Assembly: GCA_050943135.1 (NCBI GenBank)
Contig: JBMNOP010000006.1
Coordinates: 62,001 to 126,000, forward strand
Origin: RUG695 sp050943135
Lineage (GTDB): Bacteria; Planctomycetota; Planctomycetia; Pirellulales; Thermoguttaceae
Reading direction: 5' to 3'
DNA length: 64,000 nucleotides
Shown here: piece by piece, positions 8,901-18,439 of the stretch
How the letters are laid out: each line of letters begins with the position of its first letter
How positions within the stretch are numbered: the stretch's first letter is position 1
Translations under genes and position numbers: made by a program
The notes under the pieces: model-generated
Seen by the model: the letters and a program-made list of their open reading frames with translations, nothing else
Told to the model about the DNA's origin: nothing
Database searches by the model: none

Positions 8901-11639
8901 ATGAAGAAGAGGTATGTGTACTTCATGCTGGCGCTTGGCCTGATCGCCATGACCGGTTGTGCCCGGCAGCAGTACCGCACCAGTGCCGACCGAGAGGTCT
9001 ACGACCTGCTCAACGCCGTCGATCAACGAACTCCCCTGTGGAAAGTCGAGAATTTCAGCATTGATCAGAACGCGTGTTCACGTTACAGCGATTTCCACGA
9101 TCCCGACAAACAGCCGATGCCGCAAGACGACGTCACCGCGCAGCACCTGATGCGCGAAGTCGAAGGGATGAAAGGGTGGCGAAAGTGGTGGGATAACGGA
9201 TGTACCGACTCGGTCGAAAACGAAAACTGGCGACGGACCCTTCCGGTCAACGCCCAAGGGAATGTTGTGCTCAACCAAGAGAGCGCGTTTGACCTGGCGC
9301 TTCTCCATTCGCCGGAATATCGGACAGCGATGGAAAACCTCTATCTGGCGGCACTTGACGTCACGGCCGAACGGTATGTCTTTGACGTGAAATTTTACGG
9401 GGGCGACTCCCTCTACTTCAACAACGACGGGGGACTGAAACAAGGGTCCACCTCGGTCCTCGAAAACCGTCTCGGCGGAGGGCGCTTCGGATCGGGTTCC
9501 CCCTTCCTCTCCAAACATTTTGCAACCGGCGCCGACATTGTGGTCGGAATCGCCAACTCACTGGTCTGGACGTTCAGTCCGGGAAATCAGTCGTACGTGC
9601 CGACCACCGAACTGAGCTACAACATCACCCAGCCGCTGTTACGAGGGGCCGGACGCGCCATCGCGCTCGAAAGCCTGACCCTCAGCGAGCGGCGACTCCT
9701 GGCAAATGTTCGCCAACTGGCGTTCTTCCAACAAGGCTTCTATGTGAGCGTTCTGACCGGGCACAATCCGGTCGGCATGCCCTCGTCGGGCGGTTATCCC
9801 GGAGCGTTTACCGGCAGTGCCTCGCTCGGGATGGGGTTCTATAGCCTTCTGGAAAGCCAGGTTCGGATTCGAAATCAGCAACAGCAGGTGGAATCGCTCA
9901 AAGACAACCTCAATCAGTACGAGGAATATTTCAAAGCGGGGCGCATGAAGAACAGCTATCAGGTCGAGCAGGTTCGCAAACAGCTCCTCGACGGGCAGAG
10001 CAGTCTGGTCCGCCAGAAAGACAATTACCAAAATAGTATCGAAAGTTACCTGATCAACATCGGGCTTCCGCCGGATATCAAAAATGTGGTCATCGAGGAT
10101 AGGCTTCTCGATCAGTTTATGCTGATGTCGCCGACGCTGACCTCGTTATACGAAGAGGTCAACAACACACTCCACAACATTCGGAACGAAACACTCCCGA
10201 TGCAAGAGGGGATCCCCGAAATGCTCGGGTCATTTAAAGAGACCATCGACAAAGGACTTGTCGAAATCGCCGACGACCTCGAGAAACTCAACGTTGCCGC
10301 CACCGGCCGGAAACAGTCGATGACGACCCTCTCGAAAAAACTTCGGCAGGAACATCCGGAACTCGACAGCTCGTTCTGTGACACAGACCTGTTCGACGAG
10401 AAGATCGCCCTGATTGAAAGTGACCTCGACATTGCCAAAGAAAGAATGCAAGACATTCTCCGTCTGATGGATCTGACGATCGGCACGTATCCGCAAGACC
10501 GGCTTACGGACATGATCGCGAAAACGACGGAAGACCCCGCTCATTCCCCGTTCCCTCCCGAGACCATCGAGCTGATCCGCAAACTGAAACTCGAAGAAGC
10601 CTTCGAGGCCGGCGAGACCGCCAGCGAGGAAAAGATGCGCGAGTCGCTCGGCGACGACCCGGTGCTGCAAGAGATTCTCGAACGCGAAATACGCCGCAGC
10701 GGCAATATTACCAAACATGACATCAACGAACCGTACCGAAAATGGGTCGGCACCTGTTTCGATGAATTCGCCGAACGGCTGATCACCATTCGTCTGGTTC
10801 AAACCCGTGCGCGGCTCGAGACGGTCGAGCTTCCGATTGTCGATGTCGGCGAAGACGAAGCGTTCGCCGTGGCGCGCGAGCATCGGCTCGACTGGATGAA
10901 CGCGCGGAGCGAACTGGTCGACGTCTGGCGGAACATCGAGATCACGGCCGATGCGCTGCGGGCCGCGCTCGACCTGGAGATCGGCGGTTCGGCGGCCAGT
11001 AACGGATCGAACCCGCTCCGGTTCAGCTCGAACGATACGCGAATAAACGCGTCGATCCAATTCGACGCACCGATCGACCGACTTGCCGAACGAAACGCAT
11101 ACCGCCGCGCGCTCATCAATTACGACCGGGCCCGCCGAGATTATTACACCTATGTCGACCGGGTCAATTTACAGATTCGCGAAATGCTCCGGAACATTTA
11201 CCTGAATCAAATGGAACTGGAACTCAAACGTGAGTCGGTACGTGTGGCAGTGGTACAGGTTCATTTGGCACAGCTCGACCTGAACAACCCGGAAAAGACT
11301 TCGTCGATGGACAGCACGTCGGCTCGTGACCTGGTCGATGCACTGAACTCGCTGCTCGAAAGCCAAAACAGCTTTATGGAGACGTGGCTCTCCTATCAGG
11401 TGCAGCGGATGAGCCTGTTGCTGCAACTCGGCCTCTTCGAGATCGACAGCCAGGGACGATGGATCGACCCGGGTGCGATCAACCGAGAGTTCCTGGTTCG
11501 TGCCACGGGGACGAATATCGTCTCGCAAGATGCCCTGTTCGGTCTCGACCGTCTGGAAGATGTTTCGGTGATTGCTTCCGAGAGGAATCCCGACCTGCCC
11601 TCCTTTGGGTTTGCGGGCCGGAGAATGGAAAACGAGTAA
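8901..11639 (+). CDS. TolC-family outer membrane lipoprotein, double-length variant
   Basis: A 912-residue outer membrane efflux protein candidate. Seen: a lipoprotein signal with AMTGC (lipidated Cys20), an AFDLALLHSPEYR helix start typical of TolC repeats near residue 135, a YNITQPLLRGAG block, long amphipathic helices, and a second repeat-like half (AREHRLDWMNARSEL, about residues 655-670) ending in helices with LEIDSQGRW. Ordinary TolC proteins are about 450-500 residues; here roughly 200-250 residues of charged coiled coil (about 400-640) are inserted between the two halves. Such proteins form trimeric channels that work with HlyD-type adaptors (family knowledge). No adaptor lies next to it, although three HlyD-like proteins are encoded at 36.6-42.6 kb. 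A strong terminator follows. Confidence 0.75.
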   Translation: MKKRYVYFMLALGLIAMTGCARQQYRTSADREVYDLLNAVDQRTPLWKVENFSIDQNACSRYSDFHDPDKQPMPQDDVTAQHLMREVEGMKGWRKWWDNGCTDSVENENWRRTLPVNAQGNVVLNQESAFDLALLHSPEYRTAMENLYLAALDVTAERYVFDVKFYGGDSLYFNNDGGLKQGSTSVLENRLGGGRFGSGSPFLSKHFATGADIVVGIANSLVWTFSPGNQSYVPTTELSYNITQPLLRGAGRAIALESLTLSERRLLANVRQLAFFQQGFYVSVLTGHNPVGMPSSGGYPGAFTGSASLGMGFYSLLESQVRIRNQQQQVESLKDNLNQYEEYFKAGRMKNSYQVEQVRKQLLDGQSSLVRQKDNYQNSIESYLINIGLPPDIKNVVIEDRLLDQFMLMSPTLTSLYEEVNNTLHNIRNETLPMQEGIPEMLGSFKETIDKGLVEIADDLEKLNVAATGRKQSMTTLSKKLRQEHPELDSSFCDTDLFDEKIALIESDLDIAKERMQDILRLMDLTIGTYPQDRLTDMIAKTTEDPAHSPFPPETIELIRKLKLEEAFEAGETASEEKMRESLGDDPVLQEILEREIRRSGNITKHDINEPYRKWVGTCFDEFAERLITIRLVQTRARLETVELPIVDVGEDEAFAVAREHRLDWMNARSELVDVWRNIEITADALRAALDLEIGGSAASNGSNPLRFSSNDTRINASIQFDAPIDRLAERNAYRRALINYDRARRDYYTYVDRVNLQIREMLRNIYLNQMELELKRESVRVAVVQVHLAQLDLNNPEKTSSMDSTSARDLVDALNSLLESQNSFMETWLSYQVQRMSLLLQLGLFEIDSQGRWIDPGAINREFLVRATGTNIVSQDALFGLDRLEDVSVIASERNPDLPSFGFAGRRMENE

Positions 11640-11666
11640 ACCGACCAACCGGCAAACCTTCCTTCT

Positions 11667-11702
11667 GCGGGACGTCCGCCTTCCGGCGGGCGTCCCGCTT
11701 TG
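11667..11702 (+). terminator. intrinsic terminator after the TolC-like gene
   Basis: A 14-bp stem (11667-11680 with 11685-11698, one mismatch), loop TTCC, then a short T run. It cleanly separates the TolC-like gene from the acyltransferase. Confidence 0.8.
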
Positions 11703-11738
11703 TCAGACAGAAGTTCGGGCGCGACGACGGAAGCGCGG

Positions 11739-11767
11739 TTGATCACACGGCAAAAAAGGGATAGAAT
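11739..11767 (+). promoter_or_regulatory. candidate promoter for the acyltransferase
   Basis: TTGATC (11739-11744), 17 bases, TAGAAT (11762-11767). The predicted leader before the ATG at 11824 is about 50 bases. Confidence 0.6.
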
Positions 11768-11823
11768 GGCTGACCGACAAGCCGGTCCGATGCGACCGAC
11801 CCCTTTCTTCCCGGAACAAGAGG

Positions 11824-12795
11824 ATGACCCGCACACAGCAGAGAAAATCGCCGTTAAACATGACGGCCGACCTGGCCGTCTACGTGGCGGTACGTCTGGT
11901 GGTCGCCGTCGTCGGCATCTTTTCGATCGAACAGTGTCGAGAGGCGGCGGTATTTCTTTCATGGCTCTTTACCCACGTGATTCCGATCCGCCGCAAGACG
12001 ATTCACGAGAATTTGCATGCTTCGTTCCCCAACCTGACCCCGCGGGAAGAAAAACGCCTGACCCGCAAAATGTGGGAACATCTGCTCCTGATGGGGGCAG
12101 AATTCTTTGCCGCGCACCGTATGTTCCACAAAGAGAATTGGTGCCTTTACATCGAGGCGGAGCAGGCGCAAGAGATGGTTCGCCTCTTCTTCCAAGACCG
12201 CCCGCTCTTGATGGTTACCGGGCATTTCGGTAATTTCGAGGTCGGCGGCTACACCCTCGGGCTTCTCGGATACCCGACTTTTTCGATCGCCCGGAAGCTC
12301 GACAATCCCTTCCTTAACCGCTACATCGAAAAGCTCCGGGCCGAAACGGGGCAATACATCATCGACAAGAACGAAGGGATCGAGGACATTTTCCGGGTCA
12401 TCGAAGGGAACGGCCGGATCGCGTTTCTGGCCGACCAGTCGGCCGGCCCGAAAGGGTGCTGGGTCGATTTCTTCGGGCGGCCCGCCTCGGCCTACAAGGC
12501 CATCGCGCTTTTTTCGCGCCGGTATCATGCACCGATTCTGGTCTGTAGCATCTCGCGGGTCAACAACACGCCGATGAGGTTTCGGATCGAGCCGATCGGG
12601 TTCTACGACCCGCTCGACCCGCCCGAGGGGCTCGATTCCGTGTTTGAGATCACCCAATGGTTCACCTCGCTGCTCGAACGGCGGATTCGGCAGGATCCCG
12701 AACAGTACTGGTGGCTCCATCGCCGCTGGAAGACTTATGGCAAGAACATTTCGCTTGACACGATTCACCGGAAAATCCGATACAAATTGCCGTGA
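11824..12795 (+). CDS. LpxL/HtrB-family lipid A (lysophospholipid) acyltransferase
   Basis: A 323-residue inner membrane acyltransferase that transfers a fatty acyl chain to a lipid A precursor or related lipid. Seen: an N-terminal hydrophobic helix (about residues 15-35), the family NLHASFPNLT segment, the catalytic HX4E motif HFGNFE (His134, Glu139), DQSAGPKG near 204-211, FFGRPA, and the closing QYWWLHRRWK pattern. This order is characteristic of the LpxL/LpxM family. ATG at 11824 has AGAGG directly adjacent, which is too close; ATG at 11860 is possible but has no ribosome site. With the LptB-like gene at 35.3 kb it suggests that this organism makes an LPS-type outer leaflet (inference). 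Confidence 0.88.
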   Translation: MTRTQQRKSPLNMTADLAVYVAVRLVVAVVGIFSIEQCREAAVFLSWLFTHVIPIRRKTIHENLHASFPNLTPREEKRLTRKMWEHLLLMGAEFFAAHRMFHKENWCLYIEAEQAQEMVRLFFQDRPLLMVTGHFGNFEVGGYTLGLLGYPTFSIARKLDNPFLNRYIEKLRAETGQYIIDKNEGIEDIFRVIEGNGRIAFLADQSAGPKGCWVDFFGRPASAYKAIALFSRRYHAPILVCSISRVNNTPMRFRIEPIGFYDPLDPPEGLDSVFEITQWFTSLLERRIRQDPEQYWWLHRRWKTYGKNISLDTIHRKIRYKLP

Positions 12796-12984
12796 CCCCC
12801 CGACCTGACAACCCCTCCCCGTTCCTCAAGGTTTTGCGACCGGCTCAAACCCTATTTTCCGAGGACCGTTTCCGGTTTCGTCCCCCTTTTGTCCGGAACC
12901 CTCTTCGGCAACTTCACCGGTTTTGTCGAAAGGTCCGGAAGGAGTGTCCCCATACACAAACAAATCAGATTGGAGTCCATTTCT

Positions 12985-15123
12985 ATGGGTAACGGTCGCG
13001 GCCAATTTTTCAAGGCGATTCTTTCTCTTTTCCTTCTTACCCTCCCCCTGCCCCTCTTCGCCGACGAGACGGGCGACGAGATCACAACCGAAATCACGAC
13101 CGAGCTCACCGGCGAGGCTGCCGATCGGTTTGACGCGGGGCTCGGCGACGAAACCATCGACGGGAACCTCGGCGAAGACGCCGGTGAAAACAACGGTGAA
13201 AGCGATTCCGACGTCGTGCTGATCTCGAATCTCACCGAAGCGTGCGCGCGAGCCGTCAAGAATTTCAGCGCCGAGCTCACGGCACAGAGTGTTGATAATC
13301 TCAGGGCACGGGCACGGATCGAAACAAAAAATCTCCTTTACACCCTGAACCGGTATCCCGAAAAGGAGAAAGCCGCCCAATGGATATCCCGCCTGCGGCT
13401 CGAAGAGTTGCGGCAGACCCTCTCCGAAAAAGAACCCAACATGTCGCTCATCGAATCGGCGCTCTTGGAATTTCAGCAGGAAGAGGAGAATCCGGAACTC
13501 GTCGGCGTTGTCAGGGTACGGAACATTCTGATCGACTATACCAACGCGGTAGCTCGAGAAAAGACTCAGTATCTCCACGACGATTTCATCGATGCCTGCC
13601 AAACCCTGCCGGAAGATGTTCGGGAATACCTCGCCGATCCGACTTCGGTTGAGGCGCCGGGCCGGATCGCCGCCGCGCTCGACCTGATCGACAGCGCTCA
13701 GCAAAACTCGAGCAGCGTGCGAGACATCACCAACCTCCTTCGTAACCGATTCACCCAGTCGAATGTTCAGTTCATCGTCGGCCGACGCGTTCTTTTCCCC
13801 GACCAGCCGCTGGTCATCTCGGAACCGACCACGGTCCAAGAGATCGTGCGGGGAACCCCGACCTACGGCTCCGGAACGGTCGAGGGGACGCTGACCCCCG
13901 CCTTTGTGGCGAACGCCGACACCGCGGAAATTCGGCTCACCTTTAAAGCCGACATCAAAACGAACACAACGGCCGTCTCGTCGATGGGGGTCTCGGTTCT
14001 GTCGAACGGTTACGGAAAAGTTACGATCTACAAACCGCTCTATTTCGACGGGAAACGGATTTCGCTCGGACCCGCCTCGTCGGCCTCGAATCTTAACGCC
14101 ACGATCACCGGAATCAATACCGGCCGCGGCCCGATCGGTTCGCAAGTCGTCTACGACCGGGTCGGGCAAGAATACCCCTATTCGAAAGCCGAATCGCAAC
14201 GCTTGATGGAAACGAAAACGGTGCGGGAATTCGAGGAGCGCGTTAAAGAAGTGACCGAGGGGAACGATCGGCTGAAACAGGTCTGGGACCTTCTGAAAAC
14301 TTACGATTACACGCCGACCGTCAAAACGCGCACCACGGCCAATATGCTCGTGCTCAGCGCGTTGATCGGTAACAGCCGCCAGGTGGGCGCCGCCGGCCCG
14401 TCGAGCCGGATGCTCGGCCCGCACGACCTGGTCGTGAAAATCCATCAGAGCGCGCTTAACAATCCGCTGCACAAGCTTTTCTCGGGCCGGGGTGCTTCGG
14501 AAAAAGATGTCAAGACATGGCTCCGCGATCACTTCCCGGAACTCGACATCGACATGCTCGTCGAAAAAGCGGAAGAGACCGCCAAACAGATCCAAAGCGC
14601 GTCGAACCAAAACGGTGTGGGAGGCGACGAGCCGAATCTCGACGACGAGAGACTCCGCATCACCTTCTGGAACGAATTGCCCGCCTTTGTGACTTTCACC
14701 GACGGCATCCTCGGGGTCCATCTCCGGGTCAAGAGTTTCGGACAGAAAGAAAAAGAGATGCCGGGCTTGGACATCGACGTCGAATACCGGCTCGAAGAAC
14801 GCGAAAACGGCTGGTTCCTGACGCTGAAAGGCCACGAGGCGTGGCCTTACGATATCGACCGCGGCAGCACGGTCCCGGCCCGTTATCAGGTGATCCGCCG
14901 CCAGGTAAAGAATCGGCTCGACGCCGGGCTTCCGACAGAGATTCCGCTGGAAGCGATTCCGCTTTACGACATCGTCGTCACGCCGCCGCCGACCACCGGT
15001 CAAAAGGCGGAAGGAAACAAAACATCGGGCGAACCGAAGGTACGCGGCCACCTGAAGATCGGGGAACTCTACTTCTCGGACGGCTGGCTCGTGCTGGGCG
15101 CCGACTACGAGCCGCTGCACTGA
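12985..15123 (+). CDS. large secreted protein of unknown function
   Basis: A 712-residue protein with a clear signal peptide (AILSLFLLTLPLPLFA). The mature part starts with an acidic, Thr-rich stretch (about residues 25-70), then a helical region, then a beta-rich half. The start is ATG at 12985, with GGAG nine bases upstream; a TTG at 12889 would put 32 residues in front of the signal peptide and is rejected. I see no catalytic motif, heme site or transmembrane segment after the signal, so it should be periplasmic or exported. Uniform length and a strong terminator behind it support a real gene. The family was not recognised; it looks like one of the long planctomycete-specific secreted proteins. 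Confidence 0.75.
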   Translation: MGNGRGQFFKAILSLFLLTLPLPLFADETGDEITTEITTELTGEAADRFDAGLGDETIDGNLGEDAGENNGESDSDVVLISNLTEACARAVKNFSAELTAQSVDNLRARARIETKNLLYTLNRYPEKEKAAQWISRLRLEELRQTLSEKEPNMSLIESALLEFQQEEENPELVGVVRVRNILIDYTNAVAREKTQYLHDDFIDACQTLPEDVREYLADPTSVEAPGRIAAALDLIDSAQQNSSSVRDITNLLRNRFTQSNVQFIVGRRVLFPDQPLVISEPTTVQEIVRGTPTYGSGTVEGTLTPAFVANADTAEIRLTFKADIKTNTTAVSSMGVSVLSNGYGKVTIYKPLYFDGKRISLGPASSASNLNATITGINTGRGPIGSQVVYDRVGQEYPYSKAESQRLMETKTVREFEERVKEVTEGNDRLKQVWDLLKTYDYTPTVKTRTTANMLVLSALIGNSRQVGAAGPSSRMLGPHDLVVKIHQSALNNPLHKLFSGRGASEKDVKTWLRDHFPELDIDMLVEKAEETAKQIQSASNQNGVGGDEPNLDDERLRITFWNELPAFVTFTDGILGVHLRVKSFGQKEKEMPGLDIDVEYRLEERENGWFLTLKGHEAWPYDIDRGSTVPARYQVIRRQVKNRLDAGLPTEIPLEAIPLYDIVVTPPPTTGQKAEGNKTSGEPKVRGHLKIGELYFSDGWLVLGADYEPLH

Positions 15124-15145
15124 GCGCCGCACCCCGGATCACCCA

Positions 15146-15178
15146 AAGCCGCCGGTTTTCCCCGGCGGCTTTTTTTTG
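15146..15178 (+). terminator. strong intrinsic terminator
   Basis: A 10-bp perfect stem (15146-15155 with 15162-15171), loop of six bases, followed by an uninterrupted T run. It ends the transcript of the secreted protein before the restriction-modification gene. Confidence 0.9.
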
Positions 15179-15247
15179 TTCGGCGCCACGATATAATCAG
15201 TGGTCGAAGACTCGTAACCCCACCCCAACCTCCGAAAGATCGCGCCG

Positions 15248-18200
15248 ATGCCGATTTCCGACGATTCCGTTCTCCATAACTCCGTTTTTCGCGACTCCGT
15301 GCTCCGCCGATACGTTGCCGAAAATCGGGCCCCCGATTCGGCCTGGGAACGTTACGCGTCTTTCTTTTTGAACCCCGAGGTGCAGGAGAATATTCGCGCG
15401 CAGACCGAAGGGCAATTGCAAGGGGAATTCACGGCAAAACTTTTCGGCGAAGTACTCGGCTACACCCTCGCGCCGGAAAAAGGTTATCAGATCGTTCGGG
15501 AGGTCAAGAGCATGGTGGGAGCCAAATCGGCCGACGCCGCGATTTTCCGAAACGGGGCCGTCTTCGCCGTCATCGAGCTGAAAGATACCCGTACCACCGA
15601 CCTTGACCAGGTCGAAACTCAGGCGTTTGGCTATAAACATGCGCACCGGCATGTCCGTTTCGTGATCACCTCGAACTTCGAGCGGCTCCGTTTCTATGTC
15701 GACAACACGCTCGACTTCATCGAATTCGACCTTTTCCGCCTGACCCGCAACGGCTTCTCGCTCCTGTGGCTCATCCTTTCGAAGGAGGCGTTTCTCGACA
15801 GGGATCTTCCCGCCCTCCTTTACAACGAGAGCCGTTCGAATGAACTCTCGATCACCGAAAAGTTTTACGCCGACTATTCCGCCTTCAAGCGGGAACTCTT
15901 CAACGACATCCTCACCCGCAACGGCAGCGGCAGACCGGAAACGGACAAAATCCTCCTCTTCCGTAAAACGCAGAAACTGATCGATCGATTTATCTTCGTC
16001 TTATTCTGCGAAGACCGCGGACTCCTTCCGCTCAACACCATCGAGTCGATCATCAGAAGGTGGCGCGAGAATCGGAAATGGAATCAGGACGAACCCCTTT
16101 ACGCCCTGTTCCGCCAATACTTCGGGTTCATCAATTCCGGGAACAGCGATCTCAAGATCTTTGCGTATAACGGCGGCCTCTTTGAACCGGATCCGGCACT
16201 CGACGCCTTGCGGATCGACGACGGGCTTCTTGCCCGCCACACGCAGACGATGAGCAACTACGATTTCGCCACCGAGGTCGATGTCAACATTCTGGGGCAT
16301 ATCTTCGAACATTCCCTTTCCGACCTCGAAGAAATTTCGGCCGCGCTCGAAAGCGGGAACGCCCCGACCGTCTCCAAACGGAAAAAGGACGGCGTGTTCT
16401 ACACGCCTCCGTTTATCACGCGGTATATCGTCGAACACACCGTCGGATCCCTCTGCGCGGAAAAGAAAGAACAACTCGGAATCACCGATGAACTCTTCGC
16501 CCCCCGTCCGCAGGGGAAGAGGGGGGGCAAGGCGGCAGATGCCGAACGTCGCCGTCTCGAAGCGCTCCTGGAACGATACCGCAACTGGCTCCTCGACCTG
16601 AAGATCTGCGACCCGGCATGCGGTTCCGGCGCTTTTCTCGTTGCCGCTCTGCGGTTTCTTATTTCCGAACACCGAAAGATCGACCGCTGGTCGGCAAACA
16701 TTCAGACCGGAAAAAACGCCTTTGTCTTCGAGGATGTCGACCGATCGATTCTGGAACGGAACCTTTACGGCGTCGATATCAACGAGGAATCCGTCGAAAT
16801 CGCCCGTCTTTCCCTCTGGCTGCACACATGTCGGACAGGAAGAAAGCTGAACGACCTTTCCGACAACATCAAGTGCGGAAACAGCCTGATCACGGAAGAG
16901 TTCGACTGGGAGCGGGAGTTTCCGTTCGGAGGGTTCGACGTGGTTCTGGGAAACCCGCCCTACGTCCAACTCCAGACGATGGGAAAGATGAGCGATCGAT
17001 ACGCCCAATGCGGATTTGAAGTTTACAACAAGTCGGCAGACCTCTACTGCCTCTTTGCCGAACGGGGTTACAAACTCCTGAAAGAAGGGGGGCTCCTTTC
17101 GTTCATCATGCCGAACAAATGGATGCTCGTCGATTACGGCAAGCCACTCCGTGCGTTCCTCGCAAAATCGGGATTGCGCCGGATCCTCAACTTCGGCGAC
17201 ATACAATTTTTCAAAGACGCCACGACGAACTGCTGCATCTTTGTCACCGGAAAACGCGAACGAACCGATACCGTGAAGGCCCTTTCGGTCAACCAAGAAA
17301 CTTGGTCCGGCAACTTCGACGCCGAGGTTCAAAAATGTTTCGACTGTAGCGCCTCCGACTTCACGGAAAAAGAATGGATCATTATCCCCCGGACCCGATC
17401 CGAAATCATTCGGAAGATGAAAGAAGTCGGCAAGCCGTTAAAAGCCTGGGCGGTCACAATTAATTACGGGATCAAGACCGGCTACAATGACGCCTTCTAC
17501 ATCGACACCCCGACGAAAGAGAGACTGATCGCCGAAGACCCGAAGAGTGCGGAAATCATCAGACCCCTTCTTCGGGGAAGGGATGTTTCGGCATACTACG
17601 GGGAGTGGAAAGGGCTTTGGCAAATAACGACCCACAACGGTGTCAAACAAACCGGACTTGCGCCAATCGACATCAGTAACTACCCAGCCGTTAAAACATG
17701 GCTGGACCGGTTCTACGCAAAACTGCAAAAAAGGCAAGACAAAGGGGACACCCCGTATAACCTGAGAAATTGTGTTTACATGGATGATTTCAACAAACCC
17801 AAAATCATCTATCCGAACATGACGAAATACTTTCCGTTCAGCTATGATCGCGACGGGTTCATCTGTAACGACAAGGCTTTCATCATCACGGCAAACGATG
17901 ACTCGGTTCCCCTTACCTATCTTCTCGCCCTGTTTAATTCCCGACTTGCGAAACTCTGGATCTGGTACAACTGTCCGGAACTGATGGGGGGCACGAGAGA
18001 GATCAGAAAAATCTATTTCGAGAATTTTCCCGTCCCGGAGGCCGCGCCGGAAGAGGCTGCCGAGCTTGCCGCATCGGCAGAGAAGCGAATCGCACCGACC
18101 CGCTCGCTTCAAACCACACGATCGAAATTTCACCGTTCCCTCTTAAACCATTTCGAACCGCTTAAAATCACGCAAGCGCTCGAAACGTTTGAAAAACTCG

Positions 18201-18439
18201 ATTTCAAGGGGTTCCTCAAAGAACTCAAGAAACAGAAGGCGGCTCCGAAACTGAGCGAAGAAGCGGAATGGGAAGAGTTTTTCACCGCGTCGAAAAACGA
18301 GCTCCTGCGGCTGACCGGCGAGATCGCCTCGGTCGATACGCAAATCGAGGCCAAGGTCGCCGACCTCTACGGCCTGAGCCCGGAAGAAGCGGCCGAAGCG
18401 GCAACAATGTTCCGAGCACCGCACGCGTTCGACTCATAG
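15248..18439 (+). CDS. Type IIG restriction-modification enzyme (Eco57I/TaqI-like)
   Basis: A single 1063-residue protein joining nuclease, adenine methyltransferase and target recognition. Seen: an N-terminal PD-(D/E)XK nuclease with Asp96 and Glu110-Leu-Lys112 (IELKDTR) and a downstream Gln/Tyr pair; AdoMet-binding motif I DPACGSGAF at 455-463; the catalytic NPPY of an N6-adenine methyltransferase at 569-572; and a C-terminal TaqI-like specificity domain (about 735-960) including GIKTGYNDAF. A helical tail with LYGLSPEE closes the protein. Such enzymes cut near, and methylate, the same site and need no separate subunit. No vertical cassette of other defence genes surrounds it. The stop overlaps the stop of the convergent DUF4159 gene by six bases. 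The recognition sequence cannot be read from the protein. Confidence 0.9.
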   Translation: MPISDDSVLHNSVFRDSVLRRYVAENRAPDSAWERYASFFLNPEVQENIRAQTEGQLQGEFTAKLFGEVLGYTLAPEKGYQIVREVKSMVGAKSADAAIFRNGAVFAVIELKDTRTTDLDQVETQAFGYKHAHRHVRFVITSNFERLRFYVDNTLDFIEFDLFRLTRNGFSLLWLILSKEAFLDRDLPALLYNESRSNELSITEKFYADYSAFKRELFNDILTRNGSGRPETDKILLFRKTQKLIDRFIFVLFCEDRGLLPLNTIESIIRRWRENRKWNQDEPLYALFRQYFGFINSGNSDLKIFAYNGGLFEPDPALDALRIDDGLLARHTQTMSNYDFATEVDVNILGHIFEHSLSDLEEISAALESGNAPTVSKRKKDGVFYTPPFITRYIVEHTVGSLCAEKKEQLGITDELFAPRPQGKRGGKAADAERRRLEALLERYRNWLLDLKICDPACGSGAFLVAALRFLISEHRKIDRWSANIQTGKNAFVFEDVDRSILERNLYGVDINEESVEIARLSLWLHTCRTGRKLNDLSDNIKCGNSLITEEFDWEREFPFGGFDVVLGNPPYVQLQTMGKMSDRYAQCGFEVYNKSADLYCLFAERGYKLLKEGGLLSFIMPNKWMLVDYGKPLRAFLAKSGLRRILNFGDIQFFKDATTNCCIFVTGKRERTDTVKALSVNQETWSGNFDAEVQKCFDCSASDFTEKEWIIIPRTRSEIIRKMKEVGKPLKAWAVTINYGIKTGYNDAFYIDTPTKERLIAEDPKSAEIIRPLLRGRDVSAYYGEWKGLWQITTHNGVKQTGLAPIDISNYPAVKTWLDRFYAKLQKRQDKGDTPYNLRNCVYMDDFNKPKIIYPNMTKYFPFSYDRDGFICNDKAFIITANDDSVPLTYLLALFNSRLAKLWIWYNCPELMGGTREIRKIYFENFPVPEAAPEEAAELAASAEKRIAPTRSLQTTRSKFHRSLLNHFEPLKITQALETFEKLDFKGFLKELKKQKAAPKLSEEAEWEEFFTASKNELLRLTGEIASVDTQIEAKVADLYGLSPEEAAEAATMFRAPHAFDS

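Noticed and set aside
12826..15132. A 768-codon open frame on the minus strand
   Set aside because: It lies exactly opposite the secreted protein gene, has no signal or domain pattern and is Arg/Phe/Val-rich as expected for an antisense shadow in GC-rich DNA.
15192..15197. TATAAT as promoter of the restriction-modification gene
   Set aside because: No -35-like hexamer at any spacing from 15 to 19; the upstream bases are the T run of the terminator.
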